DNA from: Equus caballus
Lineage: Eukaryota; Chordata; Mammalia; Perissodactyla; Equidae
DNA length: 64,000 bases
Direction: 5' to 3'
NCBI RefSeq assembly: GCF_041296265.1
Contig: NC_091693.1
Coordinates: 11,978,001 to 12,042,000, forward strand
The position numbers and the translations under genes were made by a program. The notes under the pieces were generated by a model. That model was not told where the DNA came from, did not search any database, and saw nothing but the letters and a program-made list of their open reading frames with translations. The number at the start of each line of letters is the position of its first letter. The stretch's first letter is position 1. Shown here piece by piece: positions 1 to 11,435 of the stretch.

Positions 1-40
1 CTATGGCGAGCACTACCCCCTGGACCACTTCGAGAAGTGA
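1..40 (+). CDS. BCKDHA: BCKDHA last exon, C-terminal end (partial)
   Basis: The window opens inside the final coding exon of the branched-chain 2-oxoacid dehydrogenase E1 alpha subunit. This mitochondrial matrix, thiamine-diphosphate-dependent enzyme carries out oxidative decarboxylation of the keto acids from leucine, isoleucine and valine. Reading from base 2 gives YGEHYPLDHFEK and a TGA stop at 38-40. I recall the human C-terminus as YGEHYPLDHFDK, so only a conservative D-to-E change separates them. The rest of the gene lies left of the window. The next gene, B3GNT8, runs convergently, as in human 19q13.2. An ERE SINE inserted a few bases after the stop codon. Identity is inferred from a short peptide but is strongly supported by the neighbouring gene order. 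Confidence 0.93.
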   Translation, partial: YGEHYPLDHFEK

Positions 41-690
41 GGCTTGGGGCTGGCCCGGTGGTGCAGCGGTTAAGTTCGCACGTTCCGCTTTGGCGGCCTG
101 GGGTTTGCCGGTTCGGATCCCTGGTGTGGACGTATGCGCTGCTTGTTAAGCCATGCTGTGGCAGGCATCCAACATATAAAGTAGAAGAAGATGGGCATGG
201 ATGTTAGCTCAGGACCAGTCTTCCTCAGCAAAAAAGAGGAGGATTGGCGGCAGATGTTAGCTCAGGGCTAATCTTCCTCAAAAAGAAAAAAAAAAAAAAG
301 AGAAGTGAGGCCTGCTCACCTACCCCCACCCACCTCAGCTATGCTGAGAGGAAGTCCCATGCTGAGTGGTGGAGGGAGCTGACACAATGCAAGCCCCTTC
401 TCCAGCCAGCTCCCTCCAAAATACTCAGGGGCCAGGGCAGTGCCTGAGACAGTAACAGGGAGTGGGTCCTGCTCACTGTCCCTGCTCCTCCAAGCTGTTA
501 CATTGGGGCGGGGGCTCTGTCAGCCCCCTCTTCATCTGTTGTTACAGTGCCTTCTCCCCGGGGCTGGGTGAGGACGCCTCCAGGACTGGAAGCCCACCCG
601 GGCTGGGGGTGGGTGTGGCAGGTCAGCCTGTGGAACTTCCTCAGAGTGAGAGGCGGTCAGCAGGTAGTGAATAAACTGTCTCTGCATTTG
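41..690 (+). other. BCKDHA: BCKDHA 3'UTR
   Basis: Non-coding sequence after the BCKDHA stop codon. An AATAAA polyadenylation signal at 670-675 lies in a conserved-looking context, followed by a G/T-rich stretch, so cleavage is expected near 690. An ERE SINE makes up roughly 250 bases of this UTR. Confidence 0.75.
47..299 (+). mobile_element. ERE (equine tRNA-derived SINE) in BCKDHA 3'UTR
   Basis: Full-length ERE starting GGCTGGCCCGGTGG, with a tRNA-like B box (GGTTCGGATCC), the internal segment ATGTTAGCTCAGG found twice, and an A-rich tail. A 15-base target-site duplication at 32-46 and 300-314 (GAGAAGTGAGGCYTG, one mismatch) brackets it. The left duplicate contains the last two BCKDHA codons and the stop. 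Confidence 0.93.
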
Positions 691-1269
691 GCTCTGTGCC
701 ACCTCCTGTCTCTGTTTCCTGGAGTTTTGGAGGTGAGGAGTCCAGAATGACTGGTTTCGGACCACTCCCTTTTTCTCCACTTTACATAAATGAGGCCAAG
801 GCCATTGAAATATCTGTTTCCCTTAGAGACTTGCACGCTGGAGAGTAAGCTTCAGCAGACAGGATGGGGGTGGGAGTCCTCCACAGATGGTTTCCTGCTC
901 TCCCATAGAACGGGGCAAGCCTGGTGTCCCGCTAGGTGACCAGTAGGCCGTTGGAGCTGGCCCTGCCCAGTCAGGGTGGGGAGGGTGTCTAGTGGGAAGG
1001 TCAGGGTGTGGCTGAACTCTGCTTTTTCCACTTCTCTGGGGCCCCACACATGCAAAGACAACTCGAGGCCTCAGAGTGGGGAGTGCATATTTTTCAAAAA
1101 TACAAGTAGACAAAAACAGTCTGCCACCTCTTGCTGCCCAGTCCCCTGGCCTGAGGGTGCCCAGGAGGAACTCAAGCAGCATGATTCCAGGACCTCCTCC
1201 CTCATACCAAAGCCTAGAAGGAGAGGTTGAGGAAGCAGCAGGCACCGAGGACGCCCCAGGCCAGGAGGC
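691..1269. other. Convergent BCKDHA/B3GNT8 spacer, probable B3GNT8 3'UTR
   Basis: No open frame with recognisable homology. The right part is presumably the 3'UTR of the minus-strand B3GNT8 gene. I see no canonical AATAAA on the minus strand here, so its poly(A) site is not placed. Confidence 0.5.
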
Positions 1270-2463
1270 TCAGCACTGGAGTTGAGGGTCCCGCAGGTGT
1301 TTCCAGAGCCGGATGCTGTCCTGGGGGCTGAGGGGCCGCACCAACAGCAGGTCTCGGAGAGTGCAGGGGTCAGCAGTGCGGTCTGCTGGCCAGGCTGTGA
1401 GGAAGCCTTTGTGGGCCCTGGGCACCAGGCCCAGGGCCTGGAAACACAGGCCAGTGTAGACATCGTCGAAGGGGAAGGGTGCCACACGGGCCGCCGCCTG
1501 CAGCAGCCAGGGTGCCAGGCGCCCAGCGATGACGTAGCCACCCCCACTTGCGTAGGCTGGGTAGCCACCTTCGAAGAAGGACCCAGGCACGTAGAAGGGT
1601 CCTCCAGGCTTCCGGAGGGGCTTAGCCTGGGTAAAGACCTCACCCAGGTAGAGGCCTCGGGCCCAAGTGGGTGGCAGGGCCCGCAGGTGGTCCAGCAGGG
1701 CAGGAGTGTGCACGAAGGCATCATCCTGAGCTTGTAGGACAAAGCTCACGCCAGGGCAGTGGTGGTCCAGCCAGGCCAGCAGTAGCAGGTCCTTGAGCGT
1801 CTGGTTGAAGGGGACATCCAGGAAGTCCCAGAGCAGCAGGTCGCTGTAGCGGTGGCTCTCCCAGGCCACCAAGGAGCCTAGGTCAGGCCCCCCGTCACCC
1901 ACTGGAGACCCCAGCAGGAAGAGTAGCCGGATCCCGGGAGCTGGACCACCCCACGTCTCCCTCACAGCCTGCCTTTCTGCAAAATGCCCTGGTTCCGACT
2001 TGACAGCCAACAGCAGGTAGGGGGCATCTGTATCTGTGCAGCTGGCCACTTGGCCACTGCCACCTCCAGGCAGCCACTGTGGGAAGCTCCGGCAGGCTGC
2101 TGAGAGCAAGAAGCGGCGGAGGTCCTCAGGGTAGGAGGTGAAGTCGGGGATCTCGGCAGCAGCAGCAGCCCCCCAAGCCCGGCAGTCCCCAGCCTCAGCA
2201 CTGTCCCCACTGGGCAGGGCCCCCAACCGCCACTGCTGCTGGTTCCAGTAAGCCGAGGGCAGTGGGCCAGTCTGACCCAGACGGGCTGAGAGATTAGCTG
2301 GCAGGGTAGGCTCGGGGCTGGCTGGAGTGGGGCCCTGTGGGGTGTCCCGGGGTCCTGGGTAGGCCTTGCTAAGCTGTGACTCGGATGTCCACTCGATGTA
2401 CACTTTGAGGCCCAAGAGTGTGAGCAGTGCTGACAGGCAGAGAAGGCATTTGGGGCAGCGCAT
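1270..2463 (-). CDS. B3GNT8: B3GNT8, beta-1,3-N-acetylglucosaminyltransferase 8
   Basis: A type II Golgi membrane glycosyltransferase (GT31 family) that adds beta-1,3-GlcNAc to initiate or extend poly-N-acetyllactosamine chains on N-glycans; in the literature it works with B3GNT2. The 397-codon frame equals the human length. A short cytoplasmic MRCPKC is followed by a signal-anchor helix (about 7-22) and a Pro-rich stem. GT31 motifs then appear in order: FAERQAVRETWG (161-172), LLFLLGS (180-186), FVLQAQDDAFV (241-251, metal/UDP-binding acidic motif), YASGGGYV (304-311) and FPFDDVYTGLC (330-340). N-glycosylation sequons are NLS near 58 and NQT near 220. The start at 2463 matches the human MRCPKC start. 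The frame stays open 37 codons further upstream but crosses a clean splice acceptor (exon begins about 2495), so the longer frame is rejected. The coding region looks intact. Confidence 0.97.
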   Translation of the reverse strand: MRCPKCLLCLSALLTLLGLKVYIEWTSESQLSKAYPGPRDTPQGPTPASPEPTLPANLSARLGQTGPLPSAYWNQQQWRLGALPSGDSAEAGDCRAWGAAAAAEIPDFTSYPEDLRRFLLSAACRSFPQWLPGGGSGQVASCTDTDAPYLLLAVKSEPGHFAERQAVRETWGGPAPGIRLLFLLGSPVGDGGPDLGSLVAWESHRYSDLLLWDFLDVPFNQTLKDLLLLAWLDHHCPGVSFVLQAQDDAFVHTPALLDHLRALPPTWARGLYLGEVFTQAKPLRKPGGPFYVPGSFFEGGYPAYASGGGYVIAGRLAPWLLQAAARVAPFPFDDVYTGLCFQALGLVPRAHKGFLTAWPADRTADPCTLRDLLLVRPLSPQDSIRLWKHLRDPQLQC

Positions 2464-3950
2464 GACCTGGCCCAGGGAAGGGGCGGTTGCAGGAGCTGCA
2501 AAGAAGCCATGCAGGCCTTTGGGGTGTGGAGAGGGCCCCCACAGTCCCCTCCAACCCCTGTAATGGCTTCTCACACCCAGGCCCTAAACCAGCCCTCAGC
2601 CAAGGACCTAACTCTTCCCTGTTCCTGGACCTAGGAATCCTTCCTCTAATCCCTTTCCAACACCCTCCTCTTTCCACTCTCAGCCCAACTCCTTCCACCT
2701 TCCTAGAAACCCCGGAAGTCTACCTATTTCTCACTCCATCCCAGGCACCAGGGACTCCGCTATTCCAATCCCCTCCACCCCCCAATTCGTCCCCCTCAGG
2801 GACTCAGGATCACTGGGGTCAGCTCCTTCCACCTTTATAGAAACCTAGCCTCCCTCGCCCCAACAATCCCCACCCCAGGGCCCGGGGAAGCAGGGATCTG
2901 CTCCCTCCTCTTTACCTCTGGGTCCGGCTCCCGCCAGCTCCGACACCCCAGGGCCTCTGGTCCAGCCCTTCCTTGGTGCCCTCCCTTCTGTCCTAGTCCG
3001 TGCGGTGGTGGTGTCGTTGTTCTCCAGCCCAGCCCAAGCAGTCCAGAGGGGCGGGGAGGGGAGGGGAGCAGGAGGCTGGGAGGGCCCCAGGGGCTGGGAG
3101 GGGCTGGGGCGGGGCTGAGGGAGGAGGGGAGGGAGGATGGGAAGGAGGAGGAGGGCAGGAGGCAGACCTGAGAGATGGGGCTGTGGCGTGTTAGGGCTGG
3201 TTTTCTGGTGAGACAGTGGGAAAGGTGCAGGGGTGGCTGCAGAGACAGACGGGGTCCCAGAGAGACCTGGGAGGGGAGAACAGGGGCCTGGGAGAGAGTG
3301 AGGCTGAGGGCCAAGCCTGAGCTTGGCTGGGTAGTGTTGGAATGGCCCAGGGATGGGCAGAGTCCTAAAGGGGCAAAGCCTGGAGGCGAGGGGCTGGCTC
3401 CTGGCCGCAAGAGGAGGTGGCGGTGAATGTGCTGAGAGGGAATGGGTTGGTCCTGCCAGATATGGGGAGGAAGGGTGTTGTGGCTGCCCAGAGTCAGGGT
3501 GGGGGTGGTGCAGGGGGCTGGTGAGGTGGAGGAGAGACAGACATTGTAGAGAAGGACATACAGCCATGGAGACCTCAGGGGGAGGCAGGGAGAAGAGAGA
3601 GGAGAGACAAGAGAGGGAGACTTAGGGAGGCAAAGAGGAGAGAGTTACAAGAAGAGAGATGGAGAGGACAGGGAAGGTGGAGAGACGCAGGAGGAGAGGG
3701 AAGTGGAGAGAGTGAGCAAGAGATCAGGGGTGGCTGGGAAGCCCCCGTGGGGGAGGGAAGAGAGATCTGGAGAGACTGGTGGAGGACTGTGGCAGAGAGG
3801 AGGGAGTCTGCGAACAGAGAGCCACCCTCGGAGAGGTGGGGAAGGGAGCCAGGAAGGAGCCAGAGCGGATGAGATGGACGGGGAAGGGGTGGGTGGAGGG
3901 GGAGCCAAGCCAGAGGGCAATAGAGGGTGACAGAATGGTGGCCCTGGGAG
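2464..3950 (-). promoter_or_regulatory. B3GNT8 upstream region with 5'UTR intron; purine-rich on +
   Basis: The final B3GNT8 exon starts near 2495 on the minus strand (TTTGCAG before CTCCTGC), so non-coding first exon(s) must lie at higher coordinates. I cannot place them. A GC-rich stretch at about 3040-3130 is a plausible promoter zone. From about 3530 to 3790 the plus strand is a G/A-rich low-complexity tract. No other gene is seen. Confidence 0.45.
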
Positions 3951-6658
3951 CCCTCAGAGCTGAGCTAACCCCTGCGTCTCCATCCCCTTTGGTGTCTGGG
4001 CTGTCTGCCCAGCAGGACGGGAATCCGTCCCCACCCATCCCCCACTCCAGCTTGGGCTAGCCGCGCCCTGGGGCCCTGGCCCCGCCTACAGCTGCTCAGT
4101 GACTCTGGGAACACTCACATCCGGCCCCCTGGGATGAGAGGGTGTTTGCCTGTGTTTACACCCCTGCCCTCCCAGGCCTCTGCTGTTGAGGCTGCATTAG
4201 CTGTCTGGGGAGGCGGGCGGGTGTGGCCTCCTCATTCCAGACCTCCTGGAACCTGAGGTGGGACTCAGGGACCCCCCACTGAGGCCAAGCTGACCCCTTC
4301 ACCCCACCTGGGGTTGGGGAGGGACTGTCCAGATTGTCTCAGGAACCCCATCTGTCAGCAGCAGCTGCTGATGATCTGTCGAGTGCCGAGATCCTCTGTC
4401 CCCGAGCACCCCAAGTTTGAATAATAGAGCCCATGGGACCAGCTGGGGGAAGAGTGCGGAGGAAGTGGTGCATGTGAATGGAATAAAAGCTAGAGGGACT
4501 AGGGCAGGGGCTTGAGCACCCCTGGAGGCTGGGGGTGGGGGTCAAGGCCCCTTGAGCGCTTCTGGTTCATCTCAGGTTCATGTCATCTAGGGGTGCAGAG
4601 GTTTTCGACCAGGGACAACAGTGCCTCTCGAGGGGAGGTTGGAAATCTCCGAGGGTACAGTTTCGGTTGCTGTGTGCATCATTCTGGGCCCAATCAGGAA
4701 GGAGAAACCACACAGCAATTGGAACAGGGTAATCTGAATATTGAGAATGATTCAAGAGGTGCCTTCTTGTGGAACCGAGGTGGGGGTGGATGTGTGGGTG
4801 GAACATGATCAGCCCAACCCCAAATTCCTGCCTCCCTAAGCCTTTGGATCCCCCTCTCCAGTTAACACCAGGGCAGTTCTGGCTTCTCGCCTCAGTAGCC
4901 CTAGGCCACTGCTGCGTCCAAGTTCCAGGCAGCCAACCAGGAAAGCTGTTAGAACCACTCCCGCTGCACTGGCTAACTTATTATAGCGACTCTCTAGTAC
5001 GTGCCCTCGTACCAGTGAACTTGGTCCCATCTGGTATTCCATCTGCTCACCAGTCTAAGACCTTCAGAACCCACTCCTGCATGGGTCCCCAGGTCTCTGC
5101 CATACACATATTTGCAAGTCTTGTAATTTTTTCAGGGTTTAAGCTGTTCCCTCCTGGATCCTGGTGAGCACCTGTCCCTTGGAGCATGTTTAGATTTGAC
5201 TCGAGGTATTTATGGGTCTAGTGACAGCAGGGGGTGCCTGTGATGAGTCTTAAGAATAGACACCCCCTTTCAGGGCATCTGCCTAGGTGAGGTCATCACA
5301 GGGTTTTCAAGCCCAGGAAGGCTGGTGGTCTCCTTAGATACTGGTAAGGGAGGCTCAGAGTGACTTGGGGGTTCGACATCATCTGTTTCCTCTGGGTCCA
5401 ATCAGATGACCCCAGGCGATAGTTTGATTGTGATGCCACTGCCTGCTGTGGATTTCTGACATCCTTTCCCATTGCCAAGAAGCTCAGCGCAGTGCTCAAG
5501 CTAACGGCAGGACCATACCAAGCCCCAAATCCCACCTTTGTGAGTCTGTCTCATGGAACACTCCAAATGCCAATGCCGTATCCATATGGATCCAATCAGG
5601 AGAGAAAAAGCACATCGTAATTTGAGCAGGAAAAATTTAATGTAAAGAATTATTGACTTTAACAGCAAACTGAAATAACGAGGATTCACTGGTAAAGTGC
5701 TATTGGAAATCCACCTTCTGGGGTGTGGTGGAGTCATTCCCAGGGAGGTGCCTCACTGGAGGCACTCCTCTATGAAACTGACTGGGAGGTGGTGCCAGGG
5801 AAGCTGCTGACCACCTGGCACCTTTGAGGAGCCAGGTGCTGTGGAAGCCACATGCACTGCAGGGACCTGAGCAAGCTCACCTGATCAGAACTAGGAAGCA
5901 AAAGCCTTTCCTTCTGTAATGTCTCTTGAGCGCCCTCTACTGACCTTACCGTGCCAGTTAGCAAAGGAAAAATATTTCAAAGGCTCAGATCAATTTTCAC
6001 AGAGCCAACAAGAAAGCTGAATTTGGAGCTGTGAGTCCATAAATCGCTAGGTGGGAACACCACAGGACTTGCGATGCTACCAGCATTAAGCGAGTGTGGG
6101 CCAGGATGCTGTACCCTGTGGGAGCTGAGTCGTCCCACACAGGGAAGAACCACCCTGTAAAATGCCAGTAGCACCCCATTATCAGTCAGGGTCCCGGCAG
6201 GAAACCGTTGCACACTCAAATGAGGATAATTTGAGAAGAGTCTGTTGACAAAAGCCAAAACAAGAATTTCTGGACATAGCAGTGGGCAAAGTCGGGGGAA
6301 ACCACGAGGGAGAGTGCAGCTTTCTGGGGCGACTTACAACTGAGCCCTGACCTCCCCAGGCCTGAAGAGGCAGGAGGAGGAGGTGACTGGAACTGGGAAG
6401 GAGGGGAGTGTGTGGGAAAGGCTGCCTGACAGGATGACAGGAGTGGTGACTTTCCTCCCAGGGTGCAGCCAGCACCTCCCTCAGGTGGGGGAATAAATAC
6501 CATGACCTCCTGCTCTCCTTCCCCCTGAGCTGCCAGTGCCGCAACCCTCATTCCACCCGACACTGAATGAACCCAACTGAAAGCCAGAAGTATGGAGAAC
6601 TGTCAGACACTCAACACAGCCCTGCTGAGATCCAGCTTGACGGGGAGGAGGCTGAGGG
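3951..6658. other. B3GNT8-DMAC2 spacer with degraded interspersed repeats
   Basis: No supported gene. Stretches near 4580-4760, 5540-5720 and 6185-6560 resemble ancient mammalian interspersed repeats; two share an AATCAGGARRGARAAA-type motif. I cannot assign families. The part next to 6658 should include the DMAC2 3'UTR. ATTAAA-like signals exist on the minus strand near 5634, but I cannot choose a poly(A) site. Confidence 0.4.
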
Positions 6659-9600
6659 CTAGGCAGGGATGGACCTGGCTGTGTCCTGAGACTGTTCCTC
6701 CGGCCCCAGCTTCAGGCCCTGGGCCCAGTCAGCCCCCAGAACATTGCAGTTGGGCAGCATCTCCTCCACCAAGATCTGAGTGAGGCCCGGGTTGGACACG
6801 GCAGGGAGGTCGGAGATGTCCAGCCTGCGGAGGTTCCTGAGAGGAGGCAAGAAGGGGGGGAGGCCCGTGTGAGGATGGCGTGTGTGTGTGTGTGCGGAGG
6901 GGGGTGTACCAGTCCCCACTTCAACACCTAGCTTCCTAAAATAAAAGCCTTCAAATGTCCAAGTACATGAAATCCACTGTTAGTTACAAATAGACACCTC
7001 TGGCTCCTACTGTTCTGCAACAGTATAAATACCACGGAGTTCTCATTAAAACAAAAAGACGACAAAGTAGGAGTCCTTCCATCCTCCCAGAGATTTCTTG
7101 CAACTATGTGCTGATGCAGCACACAGCTTGAGGTCTGTCATGGAGGCAGGTGATACGGGGAACCACCCAGCAGTGCCCCCTCCCCACTTCCTCTCCCGTA
7201 TCTGTGTTGGGTGGGAGCCCCTGCCCTGGTTTGGGGCCCAGCCTGTGCTGAGGTCTCACTGGAGGTGGTGGAGGCAGGCGAGGCCCCGTTCAGAGACTTG
7301 GGGGCAACCGGCCAGTGAGAGCTCCTGCAGTGAGCCAGCCAGCTGGTAGAGGCGGCTAAGACACCAGTCATCCACATGGGGACAACGCTGCAGCGACAGG
7401 GACTGGAGCTCCTTCAGTGCCACTGTAGGGGGAGAGAGCAGATGGCACTGAGGGCCCTTCTGGAGCCCACCACAAAAGGGAAAATGCAGAGCCTTGCCCA
7501 TCTCCACTCCACCCCACCCTACCCCACTCACAGAGGTTGTCCAGGCCTTGGTAGTTGATGGCACAGCCACTGGCATCGACAGCCTCTACAGGCACTGCCT
7601 GGAACTTGAAGAACTCAAGAGAGAAGCGGCCACGGCCATTTGGCCGCATCCACTCCTGGCCCTGAAACCTGGAATGGGAGACAGGGAATGTCAGCAGGGT
7701 ACCCTGCCTCTCCCCAGGCCTCCAGCCTCTTGAGAACGCTCGCTAGCCCCGTACAATAAAATGATCGTATTGCATCTGGTGCACTTACTACATAGCAGGC
7801 CCTGGACTAAGGGCTTTACATGTCTGGTCTCATTGGATATTCTGACAATCCCATCCAAGATGGAATGTTTGGTCAATTTTACACACCTGGAAGCTGACGG
7901 CCAGAGAGATTACTAACATAAGAGAAAAGAGCTGTAATACAAGAATCCTCACAGATGGGCAAAAGCTGAGACATTTTCAGATACATCGACTGTTTCTAAG
8001 GAAGGTGCTAGAGGAAGTGCGCAAACAGTGAATTTTAATTGGAACCAAGATGTGGGGTGGATGGAGTCTACATGAATTGTTTTTTTCAAAAAAGAAGAAA
8101 AAGGGGGAAAAAACCCAAAGGGAAGGAGAAAGGAGGGGGAAAGAGGAAAGAAAAGAAACACATTTATTGAGCACATGTGCTATGCCAGGCCGTGTTCCAA
8201 GTGTTTAGATTGCAAATGTCTCTGAATCTTTACAGCAAACCCTGTAGGTTAGATACAACTACCATCCCATTCTACAGATGACAAAACTGAAGCTCAGGAA
8301 CAAGCCCCAGGTCACACGTCAGTAGGGGGCAGAGAGCAGGGACTCACGGGGAAGGCTGTCTGACTGCAGAGCCCAGGGCTCAGAGAGACGCTCTACCACC
8401 CCCTCCAACCCCCTGACACCTTTACTGTCATACTTGACTGCGCCTCCCTGCTTCAGAACGAAATAGGCGGCTGCGATGTACGGGCCGTACTGCTCCTTGA
8501 CATAGGTGAAGGATCTGCCAAGAGAACAGGAGGTGAGGGTGAGGCCTGGCGAGCACCGCCCCCATCACCATGCCCGGGTGCTGCTTGGGGGTCGGAGTCC
8601 ACAGCACCAGGGCTGATGGACAGGCAGGCAGACACACAGACAGGCAAACTGAATCAGGCTGTAAATATTTATTGAGTGCCCATTAAGTGCTGGGCACTGA
8701 GGGACAGTGGCGACCAAGACAGATAACTGTCCCTGCTCTTGTGAAGCTATCTTACAGTGAGAACGGATAATAAACCAAGGAGTAAAAGCAAATTGCAGAT
8801 AGTATCAATTCCATAATGAAAATAAAACACAGGGGCTGACGAGGAGTGGTTCCGGTCCGGGGTGGGGATTGGGGAGGCTGATTTAGTTCAGGTGTTAAGA
8901 AATGCTTCTCGGAGGAGGTGACACTTGAGCAGAGATCTGAGTGGTGAGAAGGAATACAGAGGTCAGGGCAAAGCCTGCCAGGCCAAGGGAACAGCTAGAG
9001 CAAAGGCTTGGAGGCTCAGATGAGGATGGTTGAACAAAGAGCAATAAGGATGCCATGTTGGTGGAGGTGAGGGGAGTCCTTGGCAAGGGTCTTAAAGCTC
9101 AGTAGAGGCCAGGCTTTAGGGCTTGGAGTTTCACTTTTATGCTAGTTGCAATCAGAAATCATCAGGGGGTTTTAAGCAAAGTGGTAATGTTATCTATTTT
9201 ACTTTCTTTTCTTTTTTTTTTTTTTTGAGAAAGATTAGCCCTGAGCTAACGTCTGTCACCAGTCTTCCTCTTTTTTGCTGAGGAAGACTGGCCCTGAGCT
9301 AACATCCATGCCCATCTTCCTCTACTTTATATGTGGGACACCTACCCCAGCACGGCTTGACAAGTGGTGTGTAGGTCCGCACCCAGGATCTGAACTGGCA
9401 AACCTTGGGCTGCCAAAGTGGAACATGCGAACTTAACTGCTGTGCCACCGGGCCAGCCCTATTTTACTTTCTGAAGAATACTTTCTTCGACTGCTTTGTA
9501 GACCCTAATAGACTGCAGGGGGCAAAAGGTGACCAGTTAGGAGATGCCTACGCTAATCCAACCATAGAACGAAGGGGCTCAGACCAGGCTACAAACAATG

Positions 9601-11435
9601 AGGAGGTGACAACTGGTCAAATTTAGGATATTGTAGTATTTTATTGATGGACTGGATGTGGGGGCAGAGAAGAAAAGAGAGGAATCAGGGATGACTCCTT
9701 AGAATTTGGCCTGAACAACTGGGTGGGCAGTGGTGCTGTTTATTGGGATAGGGAAGGCTTAGAGGTGAGCAGACTTTCTTAGGGGGAAATCAAGGGCTTG
9801 CCATTAGCCATGTTAGGTTTGACATGCCAGCTAGACCTCTAAGAGGAGATGGTGGGCGGCAGGTTGCCTATGTGAGCTGCAGTCCTTGGGAAGGGTGTGG
9901 GCTGGAGGTGAAGATGTAAGTCAGCAAGGCTGGTACTGGAAGTCACAGGGCTGCCTTGGAGTGGCAAGGGTAGGATCTGGGTTCTGCCTGGCAGCAGTCT
10001 TGTAGGCCAGGGGTTCTCACCGATTTTTCTGGTGCACCTTCGACACCTGCTTTCGAAGCAGATATTCCCTCAGAGCCTGCACATCATAGAAGCGGTCAGC
10101 CAGGAACTGGAGCACCGTCCTCCCCTTCCTCTGATTGCCCTCTGGGGCCACTGTCCTGCTCAGGCCACGGATGCCCCTGGGACCCCCTTTCCATATTGGG
10201 GCCACCAGGTGCAGGGACTAGACAGGAGGAGAGGAGAAGAGGGGCCGAGACTGAAACCTCCTGTGAGAGACAGGGCAGTATCCCCCTGTTCTTGCTCCAC
10301 GAATCTCCCCACCACCCCCACAACGCTTTGCGGCTTACTAAATTCTCCTTTCAGAACTTCCAAATTCTGCCTTTAGGAGCGCCCCAATTTCCCCACGTTT
10401 ACCCAAGTTCTTCCCCTTAACCAACCCTAAATTCTCTCTTGGATTTGGTCAAATATCCTTGGTTTTCCCAAATTCTCCCCCAACCCTTATTTTTCTCTCA
10501 ACATCTCTATTATCTTACCTCTTAATTTCCCATAAATTATTTCCTTAATTTTATCCATTTCTCCCTGGAGTCTTCCTTAATAAACCATTTCTTTCCCCAA
10601 AATATAATCTTAATTTCTTTCCAAACCACCCTTAATTTACCTCTTAAAGCCGCCAAACTCTTCCTTCAATTTCCCCTCCAAAGTCTTCTCTTAGCCTGTC
10701 CCAATTTCTGTTTTTGCCCCAAATTCTCAGAATAAGTTTGCTCAAATCCTTATCTTCCCTCAAAATTCCTCTTAAGCCTCTTAAGCTCCCGACCTCTTAC
10801 TTTCATTTTCCCTAAATCCACTCCTTGATTTTGCCCAATTCTTCCTGAATTCTTCCCACGAATACTGCAAATCCTCTCCTTAACTTTCCCCAGGTCTTTC
10901 CCTTGGAACTCCCAAATTCACCTCTAGGTTCCTGCCCCTTACCCCCGCCATCATCCCTTTGGTTTTCCATCTAAATTCCTAACTCTCCCACGAGTTTCCC
11001 TCACCCATACCTTCTGGTCTCCTACCCTTGGAGCTCAAAGGCCAGTTTCTCCGCAATCCCGCAAACCCTCTTCCGCTGCAGGTCCCACTCTCGGCCGCCC
11101 AATGACTCCCTGGGCCCCCAGTCGAATCCTTCCTTTCGATTGGCTGAGGGGCCATCTTCGGAACACACTTCCTACTTCCCCATTGGTTCCTCTCCGCCAA
11201 GTCCCCGCCCCGCTCCCTCTCCAAACGTCCTCTGCGACCAGCGCCGCTACTTCCGGGCTCCTGAGGGCCACACGTGTACACTCCCAGCGCAAGGACCAGC
11301 GGAGGAGCCTCCTGCTCCTTCTCGCTTCCTGCTCCCTGGGCAGCGACAGAGTCCCTGAAGGCAGAGGTAGCAGAGCGGATTTCAATTTTGGGGACTCCAG
11401 GAGCGCCGGTCACCTACCGCCTTGGGCGCCGCCAT
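6659..11435 (-). CDS. DMAC2: DMAC2 (ATP5SL), complete six-exon coding region
   Basis: Distal membrane-arm assembly component 2, a mitochondrial leucine-rich-repeat protein needed to assemble the distal membrane arm of respiratory complex I. Coding exons on the minus strand, 5' to 3', are 11435-11418, 10217-10021, 8514-8434, 7668-7532, 7422-7260 and 6836-6659. All introns are GT..AG and phases agree, giving 774 bases, 257 codons plus stop, the human length as I recall it. The N-terminus [18 protein letters not shown] is basic, consistent with mitochondrial import. The middle holds [17 protein letters not shown]. The C-terminal half is LRR-like ([33 protein letters not shown]) and the end is Gln/Glu-rich. 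Exon 3 uses donor GTATGA: using GTAAAG eight bases later breaks the frame. Large introns hold MIR, L2-like and ERE repeats. Lies divergent from ERICH4. Confidence 0.95.
6880..6900. repeat. Short TG microsatellite
   Basis: A GTGTGTGTGTG run inside DMAC2 intron 5, just upstream of exon 6 on the minus strand. Confidence 0.8.
7765..7918 (-). mobile_element. MIR SINE fragment
   Basis: Degenerate match to MIR in reverse orientation (CTACATAGCAGGCCCTGG, then GTCTCATTGG, AATTTTAC, GAAGCTGA) in DMAC2 intron 3. Confidence 0.65.
8165..8395 (-). mobile_element. MIR SINE
   Basis: Reverse-orientation MIR with the diagnostic run ATTCTACAGATGACAAAACTG, then CCAGGTCACACG and a CTGACTGCAGAGCCC tail, immediately downstream of DMAC2 exon 3. 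Confidence 0.75.
8645..9955 (-). mobile_element. L2-like ancient LINE, interrupted by an ERE
   Basis: Begins TATTTATTGAGTGCCCATTA, the reverse complement of an L2-type 3' end, and continues through segments shared with 11955-13310 (gain-of-weight phrases such as GGCAAAGCCTGCCAGG versus GTGCAAAGGCCCAGAGG). The family call rests on recall of the L2 tail. An ERE splits it at 9208-9458. Confidence 0.5.
9208..9458 (-). mobile_element. ERE SINE in DMAC2 intron 2
   Basis: Reverse-orientation ERE from an A-tail (T-run on +) to GGGCCAGCC. A perfect 14-base target-site duplication CTATTTTACTTTCT is at 9194-9207 and 9459-9472. Confidence 0.93.
10330..10990. repeat. Pyrimidine-rich degenerate array in DMAC2 intron 1
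   Basis: About 660 bases in which variants of CCAAATTCT, CCCTTAA and CTTAATTTCC recur at irregular spacing with almost no purine runs. It reads as a decayed minisatellite rather than a transposon. On the transcribed (minus) strand it is purine-rich. Confidence 0.6.

Noticed and set aside
47-150. tRNA-like A/B-box sequence
   Set aside because: It is the head of an ERE SINE, not a tRNA gene; the same holds for the other ERE copies.
1071-2510. Long antisense and shifted frames over B3GNT8
   Set aside because: Shadows of a GC-rich coding exon; no independent motifs.
2464-2574. 37-codon N-terminal extension of B3GNT8
   Set aside because: It runs through a good splice acceptor and intron sequence, and the MRCPKC start gives the known family length.
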